Shown: one piece after another, positions 17,803-26,505 of the stretch | Position numbering within the stretch: the stretch's first letter is position 1 | Layout of the letters: every line of letters begins with the position of its first letter | Assembly: GCA_009733745.1 (NCBI GenBank) | Contig: WNWL01000002.1 | Coordinates: 558,001-622,000 of the forward strand | DNA: 64,000 nt | Reading direction: 5' to 3' | From: Oceanobacillus sp. HTM 045 | GTDB lineage: Bacteria; Pseudomonadota; Alphaproteobacteria; Rhodobacterales; Rhodobacteraceae | The notes under the pieces: generated by a model | Told to the model about the DNA's origin: nothing | Database searches by the model: none | Seen by the model: only the letters and a program-made list of their open reading frames with translations | Position numbers and translations under genes: made by a program

Positions 17803-17912
17803 GCGGTCAGCCCCCCTTCGTCCGGGATCGGGGTATCGGGCAGCCACGCGCTGCCGCGCCCATCGTACCGCGCCTCCGGCCAATTCTCGACAGCGGCGGA
17901 GAGCAGGCGCAT
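17799..17912 (-). CDS. Possible 37-residue small protein between preT and the methyltransferase
   Basis: Starts at ATG 17912, 4 bp after the preT stop, and its TGA overlaps the ATG of the methyltransferase (ATGA). The peptide begins MRLLSAAVENWPEARY and contains no transmembrane segment or known motif. The tight spacing on both sides is what translational coupling looks like, but a 37-codon ORF in GC-rich DNA can arise by chance, and no clear Shine-Dalgarno precedes it. Confidence 0.3.
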   Translation of the reverse strand: MRLLSAAVENWPEARYDGRGSAWLPDTPIPDEGGLTA

Positions 17913-17916
17913 CGCC

Positions 17917-19251
17917 CTATCCCGACAACGCGCGGTGGATGCTCTCGGCGGCGTCGCGGCCCTCGGCGACGGCGGTGACGGTGAGGTCGTCGCCACCGGT
18001 GGCGCAGTCGCCGCCGGCCCAGACCTTGGGATGCGCGGTGCGGCCCTCGTCGTCCACGGCGATCTTGCCGTGATAGAGGGTCAGCCCCTCCGGCGCGCCG
18101 TCGAGCTTCTGGCCGATGGCGATATGCACCTCGTCGGCGGGCAGGCGCACCGTCTCGCCGGTGGTGACGAGGCCGTCGCGCCCCTCCTCCGTGTAGGCAA
18201 GCTCGATCTCCCGCGCCGCGCCCTCGCCGTGGACGGCGACGGGCTGGACGTTGAAGCGGAACGCCACGCCGTGCGAGGCGGCGAGATCCTGCTCGTAGCG
18301 GCTCGCCGCCATGCGGTCGCGGCCGCGGCGATAGGCGATGGTGACGGTCTCGGCGCCGAGCAGCTTGGACTGCACCGCGGCGTCGATGGCGGTCATGCCG
18401 CCGCCGATCACCACCACATTGCGGCCCACGGGCACGGTGGTCAGGTCCTCCGCCTGGCGCAGGCCGGCGATGAACTCCACGGCGTCGCCGACGCCGTCGA
18501 GCGCCGCCCCGTCGGCGGAGAGCGCGTTGACCCCGGCGAGGCCGATGCCGAGGAACACCGCGTCGAACTCCGCGGCGATCTTCTCCAGCGAGATCTCGCG
18601 GCCGAGCGCCATGCCGGTGCGGAGCCGGATGCCGCCGATGCCCATCAGCCAGTCCAGCTCGGCCTGGGCGAAGCCGTTCGGCGCCTTGTAGGCGGCGATG
18701 CCGTACTCGTTCAGCCCGCCGCCCTTGGGCCGGGCGTCGTAAAGCGTGACGTCATGGCCGTGGAGCGCGAGCCGGTGGGCGCAGGCGAGGCCCGCGGGGC
18801 CCGCGCCGACCACCGCGACCAGCTTGCCGGTCGGCTCCGGCCGGGAGAAGGGGTGGCCGGGCCGGGCCATCAGCGTGTCGGTGGCGTAGCGTTGCAGGCG
18901 GCCGATCTCGACCGGCTTGCCCTCAGCCGCCTCGCGCACGCAGGCCTCCTCGCAGAGCGTCTCGGTCGGGCAGACCCGGGCGCACATGCCGCCGAGGATG
19001 TTGGCCTCGAAGATTGTCCGCGCCGCGCCCTCGGGCTGGCCGGCCTGGATCTGGCGGATGAACATCGGGATGTCGATCGAGGTCGGGCAGGCCGTGACGC
19101 AGGGCGCGTCGTGGCAGAAATAGCAACGGTCGGCGGCGACCAGCGCCTCGTGCGCGTCGTAGGGCGGGTGCAGGTCGGCGAAGTTGGACGCGAGCGTCGC
19201 GGCGTCTAGGCGCCCCGCGGCGATCCCGGGCCTGGTCGTGGCTTGAGACAT
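17917..19251 (-). CDS. preT: NAD-dependent dihydropyrimidine dehydrogenase subunit PreT
   Basis: 444 residues. An N-terminal Fe-S domain (CYFCHDAPCVTACP and CARVCPTETLCEEAC, about residues 35-100) is followed by FAD and NAD(P) Rossmann modules (VVGAGPAGLACAHRL near 140; VIGGGMTAIDAA near 275), the architecture of GltD-like electron-input subunits. It passes electrons from NADH to PreA. Start at ATG 19251, with GAGGGG upstream; an upstream in-frame start (19389) adds a non-homologous stretch. First gene of the preT-ORF-methyltransferase-preA operon. Two AAAATTTT boxes lie 56-80 bp upstream. Confidence 0.93.
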   Translation of the reverse strand: MSQATTRPGIAAGRLDAATLASNFADLHPPYDAHEALVAADRCYFCHDAPCVTACPTSIDIPMFIRQIQAGQPEGAARTIFEANILGGMCARVCPTETLCEEACVREAAEGKPVEIGRLQRYATDTLMARPGHPFSRPEPTGKLVAVVGAGPAGLACAHRLALHGHDVTLYDARPKGGGLNEYGIAAYKAPNGFAQAELDWLMGIGGIRLRTGMALGREISLEKIAAEFDAVFLGIGLAGVNALSADGAALDGVGDAVEFIAGLRQAEDLTTVPVGRNVVVIGGGMTAIDAAVQSKLLGAETVTIAYRRGRDRMAASRYEQDLAASHGVAFRFNVQPVAVHGEGAAREIELAYTEEGRDGLVTTGETVRLPADEVHIAIGQKLDGAPEGLTLYHGKIAVDDEGRTAHPKVWAGGDCATGGDDLTVTAVAEGRDAAESIHRALSG

Positions 19252-19306
19252 TGCGGTCCCCTCGCTGTCCCTGTGGCTGCACCGCCTTCGACTGTGGGAG
19301 AGGACA

Positions 19307-19331
19307 AAAATTTTATCAACTGGAAAATTTT
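19307..19331 (-). promoter_or_regulatory. AT-rich repeat in the preT promoter region
   Basis: Two AAAATTTT boxes (19307-19314 and 19324-19331) separated by 9 bp, so their centres are 17 bp apart, within an otherwise very GC-rich 368-bp gene-free stretch (19252-19619). On the minus strand a TAAAAT string could act as a -10, but no convincing -35 precedes it. The spacing would suit a dimeric repressor. The rest of the gap holds the promoter of the TPR gene and no supported ORF. Confidence 0.35.
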
Positions 19332-19619
19332 CGGAGCCGCAGTGGGGCGCGGGACGGGGCGGGGACGGGGCGCAGGTTGCGCTGGGCAACCTGGCGACAC
19401 CGGCGAAAAATCGCCGCCACCCCGGGTTGCCCCCTTTCGCAGGCGCAGGATGGCGGTATTGTGACGGGACAGGCCGTGCAATCGGCTTGATGACACGCTA
19501 GATCAGGACTGGTCCGCGAAGCGGGCGCTTAGAAGCGGGCATTTCATGGTCCGCAGGGCGGATGGTCAACAGGCGCGACGGACGGCCGGCGCGGCAGGCA
19601 GCAGGCAAGGAGACAGGCA

Positions 19620-21392
19620 GTGACGGGTAGGCGATCCGGATTTGCGGCAGGTCTGGCGGCGGGCATCATGGCCGCGGCGCTCGGGTTCACGCCGGCCGTG
19701 GCGCAGACCGCTCAACACGGCCTTGCGGGCCCCTATCTCGCGGGCGTTCACGCCGAGCGGATGGGCGACGTCCGGGCGGCTTCCGAGTATTTCCGGGAGG
19801 CGCTGAACGCCGATCCCGAGAACGTGGACCTGATGGAGGACGCGCTCCTCAGCGGGATCGCGGCGGGCTATGCCGACCGCTCGAAGGGGCTGGCGCAGGT
19901 GCTGCTGCAGCGCCGCCCGGGGCACCATATCGGCGTGCTGATGCTCGCCACCGAGAAGCTGCGCGAGGGCGACCACGCGGGCGTGACCGAGCTGCTGGGC
20001 AGCGCCGATGGCGGGCCGTTCGTCGGCGTGCTGCTGCGCGCCTGGTCGGATTACGGCGCCGGCGACGTGGACGCGGCGCGCACCGCGCTGTCCTCGCTGG
20101 AGACGGGGTCCAACAACACCATCGTGCAGCTCATCGCCGCCTACCATCTCGGCCTGGTCGAGAGCGCGGCGGGCAATGGCGAGGCGGCGATGGACGCCTT
20201 CCTGCGCGGCGTGTCGCTGACCGGGGGCAACTCCACGGTGCGGATGACCGAGGCGCGGGCGCGGGCGATGATGATCGCCGGCGCGGAGGCCGACGCGATC
20301 GCGCTCCTGCGCACCGAGCTCGACGCCGGGCGCGGCGAGCCGGAACTGGCGCCGCTGCTGGCGAAGATCGAGGCGGGCGAGGAAGTCGGCCCGCTGGTAT
20401 CCGACGCCGCGGGCGGCGCGGCGGAGGCGCTGCTCGGGCTCGCCAGCATCCTCGCCCAGCAGGGCGGCGACAGCGGCGGCACGGCGCTGATCTACGCGCG
20501 GCTGGCGGACTACCTGCGCCCCGGCCTCGACCAGGCGACGCTCCTGGTGGCGGACCTGCTGGAGATGCAGGGCCAGTTCGAGCTGGCGATCTCCGCCTAT
20601 GACAGCGTGCCGCGCGACGCGCCGCGGGTGCTGGACGCGCTGATCGGCAAGGCCCAGTCGCTACTGGCGCTGGACCGCGCGCCGGAAGGCATCGTGGTGC
20701 TGCAGGAGGCGGCGGGCCGCTTCCCGGAGAAGATCGACGTCCACGTCGCGCTCGGCGACATGCTGCGCCGGAACGAGAAGTTCGAGGAGGCGGCGGTTGC
20801 CTATGACCGCGCCGTGCAGCTGGTCGCGGAGCCGGAGCAGCGCCACTGGCCGCTGTTCTACCAGCGCGGCATCGCCTACGAGCGCTCGAAGCAGTGGGAC
20901 AAGGCCGAGGCGGATTTCTTCAAGGCGCTGGACCTGGAGCCGGACCAGCCGCTGGTATTGAACTATCTCGGCTATTCCTGGGTCGAGATGGGCAAGAATC
21001 TCGACGCCGCGCAGAAGATGATCGAGACCGCGGTCGAGAAGCGCCCGGAGGACGGGTTCATCACCGACAGCCTCGGCTGGGTGCAGTACCGCATGGCCGA
21101 TTTCCACAACGCGGTGCGCAACCTCGAGAAGGCGGTCGAGCTGGAGCCGGTCGACCCGGTGATCAACGACCATTTCGGCGACGCGCTGTGGATGGTCGGG
21201 CGGCGCGTCGAGGCGGTGTTCCAGTGGCGCCGCGCGCTCTCCTTCGAGCCGGAGGAGGACGTGGCGGAGCGGATCCGGCGCAAGCTGGCCGACGGGCTCG
21301 ACAAGGTGCTCGAAGAGGAAGCCGCGGCGGGCCGCCCGGCGATCCTCGGCACCGGGCGCGACCCGGAGTCCACCGGCTCGGATGACGGCTGA
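19620..21392 (+). CDS. Exported tetratricopeptide-repeat protein
   Basis: 590 residues. A signal peptide (about 1-29, ending AVAQT) is followed by helical TPR repeats along the whole length. The most regular ones are near residues 40-75, 380-440 ([28 protein letters not shown]) and 470-540. Such proteins act as periplasmic scaffolds. A GTG start at 19620 is chosen because AAGGAGA lies 6 bp upstream. Its 3' end overlaps ispE by 11 bp, so the two are coupled; a TPR-ispE pair is, to my knowledge, seen in other Rhodobacterales. Confidence 0.88.
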   Translation: MTGRRSGFAAGLAAGIMAAALGFTPAVAQTAQHGLAGPYLAGVHAERMGDVRAASEYFREALNADPENVDLMEDALLSGIAAGYADRSKGLAQVLLQRRPGHHIGVLMLATEKLREGDHAGVTELLGSADGGPFVGVLLRAWSDYGAGDVDAARTALSSLETGSNNTIVQLIAAYHLGLVESAAGNGEAAMDAFLRGVSLTGGNSTVRMTEARARAMMIAGAEADAIALLRTELDAGRGEPELAPLLAKIEAGEEVGPLVSDAAGGAAEALLGLASILAQQGGDSGGTALIYARLADYLRPGLDQATLLVADLLEMQGQFELAISAYDSVPRDAPRVLDALIGKAQSLLALDRAPEGIVVLQEAAGRFPEKIDVHVALGDMLRRNEKFEEAAVAYDRAVQLVAEPEQRHWPLFYQRGIAYERSKQWDKAEADFFKALDLEPDQPLVLNYLGYSWVEMGKNLDAAQKMIETAVEKRPEDGFITDSLGWVQYRMADFHNAVRNLEKAVELEPVDPVINDHFGDALWMVGRRVEAVFQWRRALSFEPEEDVAERIRRKLADGLDKVLEEEAAAGRPAILGTGRDPESTGSDDG

Positions 21393-22263
21393 CGGGACCG
21401 GCGCGCCAGAGACCGGTACGGCTGCCGATACCGAGCTGGCGCGCGCGAAGGTCAATCTCTTCCTGCATGTGCGCGGGCGGCGGGCGGACGGGTATCACCT
21501 GCTCGAAAGCCTCGCCGTCTTCCCCGCGCTGGGCGACCTGCTGACGGTAGAGCCGGGCGCGGGCCTGTCGCTCGCCGTCTCCGGCCCGTTCGCGGGCGAC
21601 CTCGGCGCGGGGGCTGACAACCTGGTGATCCGCGCGGCAGAGGCGCTGCGCGACGCCACGGGCACGCCGGGCGGCGCGGCGCTGATGCTGCGCAAGAACC
21701 TGCCTGTCGCCTCCGGCATCGGCGGCGGCTCGGCCGACGCGGCGGCGGCGCTGCGGCTGCTGGCGCGGCACTGGGGCGTGACGGTGCCGGCGGGAACCGG
21801 GATCGCGCTGGGGGCCGACGTGCCGGTCTGCGAGGCCTCGACCCCCTGCATGATGGCGGGCATCGGCGAGACGCTGACGCCAGCCCCTGCCCTGCCACCC
21901 TTCTGGATCGTGCTCGCCAACCCGCTGGTCGGCGTGCCGACCGGCAAGGTCTTCGGCGCGCTGGAGCGGCGGGACAACCCGGCCGGGCCCGAGGCGCCCG
22001 CGGGCGGCTTCGCCGACCTCGCCGGGATGGCGGAATGGCTCCGCGCGCAACGCAACGACCTGGAGGCCCCGGCGGCGGCGATCTGCCCGGAGATCGGCGC
22101 GGTCACGGCCGCGCTCGCCGCGGAAGGCGCGGCGCTTGCGCGGATGTCCGGCTCCGGCGCGACCTGTTTCGGGCTGTTCGCGGACGAGGCCACGGCGCTC
22201 GCCGCGGCGGACGCGATCCGGCGGGCCGCGCCCGGCTGGTGGGTGGCGGCGGCGCCGGTCTGA
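21382..22263 (+). CDS. ispE: 4-diphosphocytidyl-2-C-methyl-D-erythritol kinase
   Basis: A 293-residue GHMP kinase of the non-mevalonate isoprenoid pathway, phosphorylating CDP-methylerythritol at the 2-hydroxyl. The N-terminal [20 protein letters not shown] with its catalytic Lys, the ATP loop [18 protein letters not shown] and a C-terminal [12 protein letters not shown] motif are all present. The first 15 residues are an unusual Thr/Ala-rich extension. Overlaps the TPR gene. The polyprenyl diphosphate synthase that uses isoprenoid precursors converges on it from the opposite strand. Confidence 0.95.
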   Translation: MTADGTGAPETGTAADTELARAKVNLFLHVRGRRADGYHLLESLAVFPALGDLLTVEPGAGLSLAVSGPFAGDLGAGADNLVIRAAEALRDATGTPGGAALMLRKNLPVASGIGGGSADAAAALRLLARHWGVTVPAGTGIALGADVPVCEASTPCMMAGIGETLTPAPALPPFWIVLANPLVGVPTGKVFGALERRDNPAGPEAPAGGFADLAGMAEWLRAQRNDLEAPAAAICPEIGAVTAALAAEGAALARMSGSGATCFGLFADEATALAAADAIRRAAPGWWVAAAPV

Positions 22264-22282
22264 AAACCGGCCTGAAGCCCGC

Positions 22283-23287
22283 TCAGACGGTGCGGTCCAC
22301 CACGAACGTCGCGATATCGGCCAGCGCGTCGCGCACCTCGCTGTCGGGGAAGGCATCCAGCGCCGCGACGGCGCGGTCGGCCTGCGCGCGGGCGCGGGCA
22401 TGGGTGTCGGTGAGCGCGTCGGTGTCGCCGAACAGCACGAGGGCGCGCTCCAGATCGCCCTCCTCCTGCTTGCCCTCGACGATGGTGCGGCGCCAGAAGG
22501 CGCGCGCGTCGTCGTCGCCGCGCTGGTAGGCGAGGATCACCGGCATCGTCACCTTGCCCTCGCGGAAATCGTCGCCCGGGTTCTTGCCGAGCCGGGCGGA
22601 GGTGCCGCCGTAATCCAGCAAGTCGTCCGCCACTTGGAAGGCGATGCCCAGCGCGTCGCCATAGGTGGCGAGCGCCGAGACCTGCGCTTCCGGCGCGCCG
22701 GCTATCACGCCGCCGACCTCGGTCGCCGCGGCGAAGAGCGCCGCGGTCTTGCCGCGGATCACCTTGAGATAGCGCGCCTCGTCGGTAGTGAGGTCGTGCG
22801 CCGTGGTGAGCTGGAGCACCTCGCCCTCCGCGATCACGGCGGAGGCCTCGGAGAGAATGTCGAGCACGCGGAGCGAGCCGGTCTCGACCATCAGCAGGAA
22901 GGCGCGGGCGAAAAGGTAGTCGCCGACCAGCACGCTGGACTTGTTGTCCCACAGGATGTTGGCGGTGGCCCGGCCGCGGCGCTTCGCGCTGCCGTCGACC
23001 ACGTCGTCATGCAGCAGCGTCGCGGTGTGGATGAACTCGACCGTCGCGGCGAGGCGGATGTGGTGCTCGCCCGCGTAGCCGCAGAGGCGGGACGCCGCCA
23101 GCGTTAGGATCGGGCGCAGCCGCTTGCCGCCGGCCTCGATCAGGTGGGCGGAGATCTCGGGGATGCGCGGCGCGTTCTCGGACGCCATGCGCTCGCGGAT
23201 CAGGCGGTTCACCTGCGCCATGTCGCCCGCGACGAGCGACGAGAGCCGCTCGAACGGGCCTTCCTGCACTGTGGCTGCGTCGGTCAT
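22283..23287 (-). CDS. ispB: Polyprenyl diphosphate synthase (octa/decaprenyl type)
   Basis: 334 residues. A trans-isoprenyl synthase with both aspartate-rich motifs, LLHDDVVD (FARM) and DDLLD (SARM), plus the GGKRLRP substrate site. The pattern and length fit long-chain synthases that make the side chain of ubiquinone, which in this group is usually Q-10. Product length cannot be fixed from sequence, so the symbol is by analogy. ATG 23287 chosen; the longer ORF from 23356 overlaps the divergent DUF2007 promoter. Divergent from DUF2007 with 69 bp between. Confidence 0.9.
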   Translation of the reverse strand: MTDAATVQEGPFERLSSLVAGDMAQVNRLIRERMASENAPRIPEISAHLIEAGGKRLRPILTLAASRLCGYAGEHHIRLAATVEFIHTATLLHDDVVDGSAKRRGRATANILWDNKSSVLVGDYLFARAFLLMVETGSLRVLDILSEASAVIAEGEVLQLTTAHDLTTDEARYLKVIRGKTAALFAAATEVGGVIAGAPEAQVSALATYGDALGIAFQVADDLLDYGGTSARLGKNPGDDFREGKVTMPVILAYQRGDDDARAFWRRTIVEGKQEEGDLERALVLFGDTDALTDTHARARAQADRAVAALDAFPDSEVRDALADIATFVVDRTV

Positions 23288-23356
23288 CGCCCGGCCCACC
23301 CCGCGGGTCGCTTCCGCCTCTCGACGGCGCGGCGCGAATGGCATACCCCGGAGCAC

Positions 23357-23587
23357 ATGGAAGAGCTCTTGCGCACCACGGACCCCACGCTGATCCCCTT
23401 CGCAACCGCACTGTTGGCCGGCGAGGATATAGACTGCTTCCCCCTCGACGTAAACATGAGCATCATCGAGGGATCGATCGGCGCGATCCCCCGCCGGCTC
23501 ATGGTGCTGGCTGAGGACCTGGAGCGCGCGCGCCGGGTGATGCGCGACAACGGGATCGAGCCCTACGAGCCCTCCGGATGGCCGTGA
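23357..23587 (+). CDS. DUF2007 domain protein
   Basis: 76 residues. The order is an N-terminal strand LLRTTDPTLIPFATALLAGEDIDCF, a central NMSIIEGSIGAIPRRLMV and a C-terminal ERARRVMRDNGIE. This is the small ferredoxin-like DUF2007 fold (putative signal-transducing protein, also found fused to other domains). ATG 23357 is chosen because CCGGAG lies 4-9 bp upstream; longer readings in this frame are not DUF2007. It overlaps the following methyltransferase by 10 bp, so they are translationally coupled. Confidence 0.85.
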   Translation: MEELLRTTDPTLIPFATALLAGEDIDCFPLDVNMSIIEGSIGAIPRRLMVLAEDLERARRVMRDNGIEPYEPSGWP

Positions 23588-24339
23588 GCGCGGCGGAAGG
23601 GCCCTGCACGACGGATTTGCTGCTTGGCGGGCGGGTGCGGCTGCGCCAGCCGCGGGCGGGATTCCGTGCCGCGACCGACGCCGTGCTCCTGGCCGCGGCG
23701 GTGCCCGCGAAGCCGGGAGAGGCGGTGCTGGACCTCGGCTGCGGCGCCGGGGCTGCGGCGCTATGCCTCGCCGCGCGGGTGCCGGGGCTGCGGCTGGCGG
23801 GCCTTGAGCTGCAACCGGAATACGCCGCGCTGGCGCGGGAGAACGCGGGCCTGAACGGCGCGGCGCTGGAGGTGTTCGAGGGCGACGTGGCCGCGCCGCC
23901 GGCGGCGCTGCGGCAGATGAGCTTCGACCACGCGATGATGAACCCGCCCTGGTTCGAGGCGGAGGCCGCCGCGCCGCCGCCGGACGCCGGCAAGGCGACG
24001 GCCCATGTCGGCGGCGCGCTGGCGCCGTGGTTCGCCTGCGCGCTGGCGCGGCTGCGGCCGGGCGGGCGGCTGGCCTGCATCCAGCGGGTGGAGCGGCTGC
24101 CGGAGATGCTGGCGGCGCTCGCGGGGCGCGCGGGCGACGTGGCGGTGCTGCCCGTCGCCGGGCGGGCGGGGCGCGCGGCCAAGCGGGTGATCGTCGCGGC
24201 GCGGAAGGGCGCGCGGGGGCCGTTCCGGCTGCTCGCGCCTCTTGTCATGCACGCGGGCCCGGCGCACCTTGCCGACGAGGACGATTTCTCCGATGACGCG
24301 ACCGCGATCCTGCGCGATGCCGCCGCCATCGGCATGTGA
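23578..24339 (+). CDS. TrmN6-like N6-adenine methyltransferase
   Basis: 253 residues. SAM motif I is VLDLGCGAGAAALCLAAR, and the catalytic motif IV is NPPW, typical of the YfiC/TrmN6 group that methylates A37 of tRNA-Val or related positions. The opening LLGGRVRLRQPRAGFRAATDAVLLAAA matches that family (GF.FR.D..LLA). It may instead be an rRNA or protein-amine methylase of the same fold. Coupled to DUF2007 upstream and 22 bp from the M20 hydrolase gene downstream. Confidence 0.85.
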   Translation: MAVSAAEGPCTTDLLLGGRVRLRQPRAGFRAATDAVLLAAAVPAKPGEAVLDLGCGAGAAALCLAARVPGLRLAGLELQPEYAALARENAGLNGAALEVFEGDVAAPPAALRQMSFDHAMMNPPWFEAEAAAPPPDAGKATAHVGGALAPWFACALARLRPGGRLACIQRVERLPEMLAALAGRAGDVAVLPVAGRAGRAAKRVIVAARKGARGPFRLLAPLVMHAGPAHLADEDDFSDDATAILRDAAAIGM

Positions 24340-24361
24340 TCATGTGATCCGGAGGACCCCG

Positions 24362-25549
24362 ATGCAGCCGATCGCCAATTCCATTGCCGCGATGCGGGAC
24401 GAGCTGACCGCGTGGCGGCGCGACCTGCACCGCCACCCCGAGCTCGGCTACGAGGAGGAGCGCACCGCCGGCGTGGTGGCCGAGAAGCTGCGCGCCTTCG
24501 GGCTCGACGCGGTGGAAACCGGCATCGGCGTTACCGGGGTGGTCGGCGTGCTGCACGGGCGCGGCGGGGCACGGGGCGAGGACCGCTCGATCCTGCTCCG
24601 CTCCGACATGGACGCGCTGGCGATGACGGAGGAGACCGGCGCCGAGCACGCCTCGCGGCATCCCGGCGCGATGCATGCCTGTGGCCATGACGGGCACATC
24701 ACCATGCTGCTCGGCGCGGCGAAACACCTGGCGGAGACGCGCAATTTCGACGGTACGGTCTATTTCTGCTTCCAGCCGGCGGAGGAGCGCGGCGCGGGCG
24801 CGAAGGCGATGCTGCGCGACGGGCTCCTGGAGCGGTTCCCGGCGCGGGCGGTCTACGGGATGCACAACTGGCCGGGCCTTCCCGTGGGCGAGTTCGCGGT
24901 CGAGCCGGGGCCGGTGATGGCCGCGGCGGACGAGTTCCGCGTCGAGATCCGCGGCCGGGGCGGCCACGCGGCGGAGCCGCACATGGCGCGCGACCCGGTC
25001 TTCGCCGGGGCGCAGTTCGTCAGCGCGGTGCAGGGCGTCGTCAGCCGGGTGCGCGACCCGATGACCCCGGCGGTGATCTCGATCACCACCTTCAACGCCG
25101 GCACCGCCTCGAACGTGATCCCGGAGACGGCGAGCCTGTCCGGCACGGTGCGGGCCTTCGACATGGAGGTCTACCGGATGATCCACGAGGAGATGGCCCG
25201 GATCGGCGCTCAACTTGGCGCTGCGCTGGGTGTGGATATCTCCGTCTCCATCGTCGGCGAATCGTACCCGCCGACGGTGAACGACCCGGAGGAGACCGCC
25301 TTCGCGGACCGCGTGCTCTCGGACCTCGTCGGCGCGGACCGGGTGCGGCGCAGCGGCGGGGTGACGATGGGGGGCGAGGATTTCTCCTTCATGGCCCAGG
25401 AACGGCCCGGCGCGTTCGTTTTCATCGGAAATGGAAGCAGTGCGCCGCTCCACCATCCCCGCTACGACTTCGACGACGAGGCCGCACCGCTCGGCGTGGC
25501 CTACTGGGCCCGTCTGGTCGAGGCCGCTCTGCCCGTTAAAGGCGAGTAG
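24362..25549 (+). CDS. M20 family amidohydrolase (hippurate hydrolase/N-acyl amino acid type)
   Basis: 395 residues, cytosolic. Metal-binding features are visible: the RSDMDAL block, HACGHDGH and the QPAEERGAGAKAM Glu pair. The dimerisation domain lies in the middle, and the C-terminal GGEDFSFM carries the HE/D ligands seen in the M20D group. It probably releases amino acids from N-acyl or indole/hippurate conjugates; the substrate is unknown. ATG 24362 has GGAGGA upstream; the longer ORF from 24242 overlaps the methylase gene. Confidence 0.9.
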   Translation: MQPIANSIAAMRDELTAWRRDLHRHPELGYEEERTAGVVAEKLRAFGLDAVETGIGVTGVVGVLHGRGGARGEDRSILLRSDMDALAMTEETGAEHASRHPGAMHACGHDGHITMLLGAAKHLAETRNFDGTVYFCFQPAEERGAGAKAMLRDGLLERFPARAVYGMHNWPGLPVGEFAVEPGPVMAAADEFRVEIRGRGGHAAEPHMARDPVFAGAQFVSAVQGVVSRVRDPMTPAVISITTFNAGTASNVIPETASLSGTVRAFDMEVYRMIHEEMARIGAQLGAALGVDISVSIVGESYPPTVNDPEETAFADRVLSDLVGADRVRRSGGVTMGGEDFSFMAQERPGAFVFIGNGSSAPLHHPRYDFDDEAAPLGVAYWARLVEAALPVKGE

Positions 25550-25678
25550 GCGATTCTGTGGATAACCTTGTGGAAGGAGCCGCGAACGCTGCCCGGTGCC
25601 GCAGATTTTAACGAGTTGGTGACAATTGCGCCATTCACTGCTTAAGTTACAGATACATGAACCAGGAAGGAGGCGTCC

Positions 25679-25849
25679 ATGAGTGTCCAGTCGCACCTCT
25701 CGGAGTTGCAACGCAAGCACGAAGCCCTAGAGCGCCGTATAGCCGACGAGCAGGCTAGTCCCGGCTCCAGCGACCTGGAAATCTCCGCACTCAAACGGGA
25801 GAAACTCGCGATCAAGGACCAGATCGCACGTCTCTCCGAGCTGGCCTGA
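25679..25849 (+). CDS. DUF465 (YdcH-like) small coiled-coil protein, copy 1
   Basis: 56 residues, almost entirely helical and charged: HLSELQRKHEALERRIADEQ, then a turn PGSSD, then LKREKLAIKDQIARL. Such two-helix hairpin proteins form DUF465, of unknown function and abundant in alphaproteobacteria. AAGGAGG lies 5 bp before ATG 25679. It is followed by a strong terminator, so it is expressed as a short monocistronic message or as the end of the M20 transcript. A second DUF465 gene lies at 57600. Confidence 0.88.
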   Translation: MSVQSHLSELQRKHEALERRIADEQASPGSSDLEISALKREKLAIKDQIARLSELA

Positions 25850-25874
25850 GGCCCGCCCCGGAAAGAGCCCTTCG

Positions 25875-25901
25875 AAACCCCCTCCCACGAGGGGGTTTTT
25901 T
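25875..25901 (+). terminator. Rho-independent terminator after the DUF465 gene
   Basis: A perfect 10-bp stem, AAACCCCCTC (25875-25884) with GAGGGGGTTT (25889-25898), a 4-nt loop and six T at 25896-25901. The clearest intrinsic terminator in the window. Confidence 0.93.
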
Positions 25902-26042
25902 GTTGCCCGGCGCCGGGCCGGCGCTGCCGCCCGGCCCGGATGGTGGGGTCAGTTCGCCCTTTCGTGATCGGCCGGCGGTGGATCGACGGCACCGCGCTGC
26001 GCTCTACTATGGAGCACAGACACCAGACCGGAGGTTTCCCGC

Positions 26043-26486
26043 ATGCGCCTGTTCCTCGCCGGCATCCTGCTTGCCGTCCTCACCGCCCTGCCCGCACGCG
26101 CGGCGGAGCTGATCCGCGTCGAGAGCCCGTACAGCGTTGCGAAGACGACCGACCGGCTCGCCGCCGCGGTCGAGGCCGCCGGCGCGAAGGTCTTCGCCCG
26201 CGTGCCGCACTCCAAGGGCGCGGCCTCCATCGGCACCGAGATCCCCGACAACATGCTGCTGATCTTCGGCGACCCGAAGATGGGCACGCCGGTGATCGAC
26301 GCGGCGCCGACCGCCGGGCTGGACCTGCCGCTGAGGGTGGTGATCTTCGACGATGGCGGGCAAACGGTGATGGTCTACCGTGACCCGGCCTCGCTGAGCA
26401 CGGATCACGGCCTGCCGGCCGATCACCCGACCATCGCCGCGATGACCGGCGCGCTGGCGAAGCTCACCGCGAAGGCCGCGGAATAG
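26043..26486 (+). CDS. Periplasmic DUF302 protein
   Basis: 147 residues. A signal peptide (about 1-20, ending ARA) is followed by a DUF302 domain (about 25-145), recognised by the KTTDRLAAAVEAAGAKVFARVPHSKGA opening and LLIFGDPKMGTPVIDAAPTAGLDLPLRVVIFDDG. The fold is known from structural genomics, but no biochemical function is agreed on. Single gene with its own upstream region; the glutamine amidotransferase gene converges 20 bp downstream. Confidence 0.9.
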   Translation: MRLFLAGILLAVLTALPARAAELIRVESPYSVAKTTDRLAAAVEAAGAKVFARVPHSKGAASIGTEIPDNMLLIFGDPKMGTPVIDAAPTAGLDLPLRVVIFDDGGQTVMVYRDPASLSTDHGLPADHPTIAAMTGALAKLTAKAAE

Positions 26487-26505
26487 CCGCCGGAACCGGG
26501 ATGGA

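Noticed and set aside
16366-19209. A 947-codon plus-strand open frame
   Set aside because: Antisense to preA, the methyltransferase and preT, with shadow-type composition.
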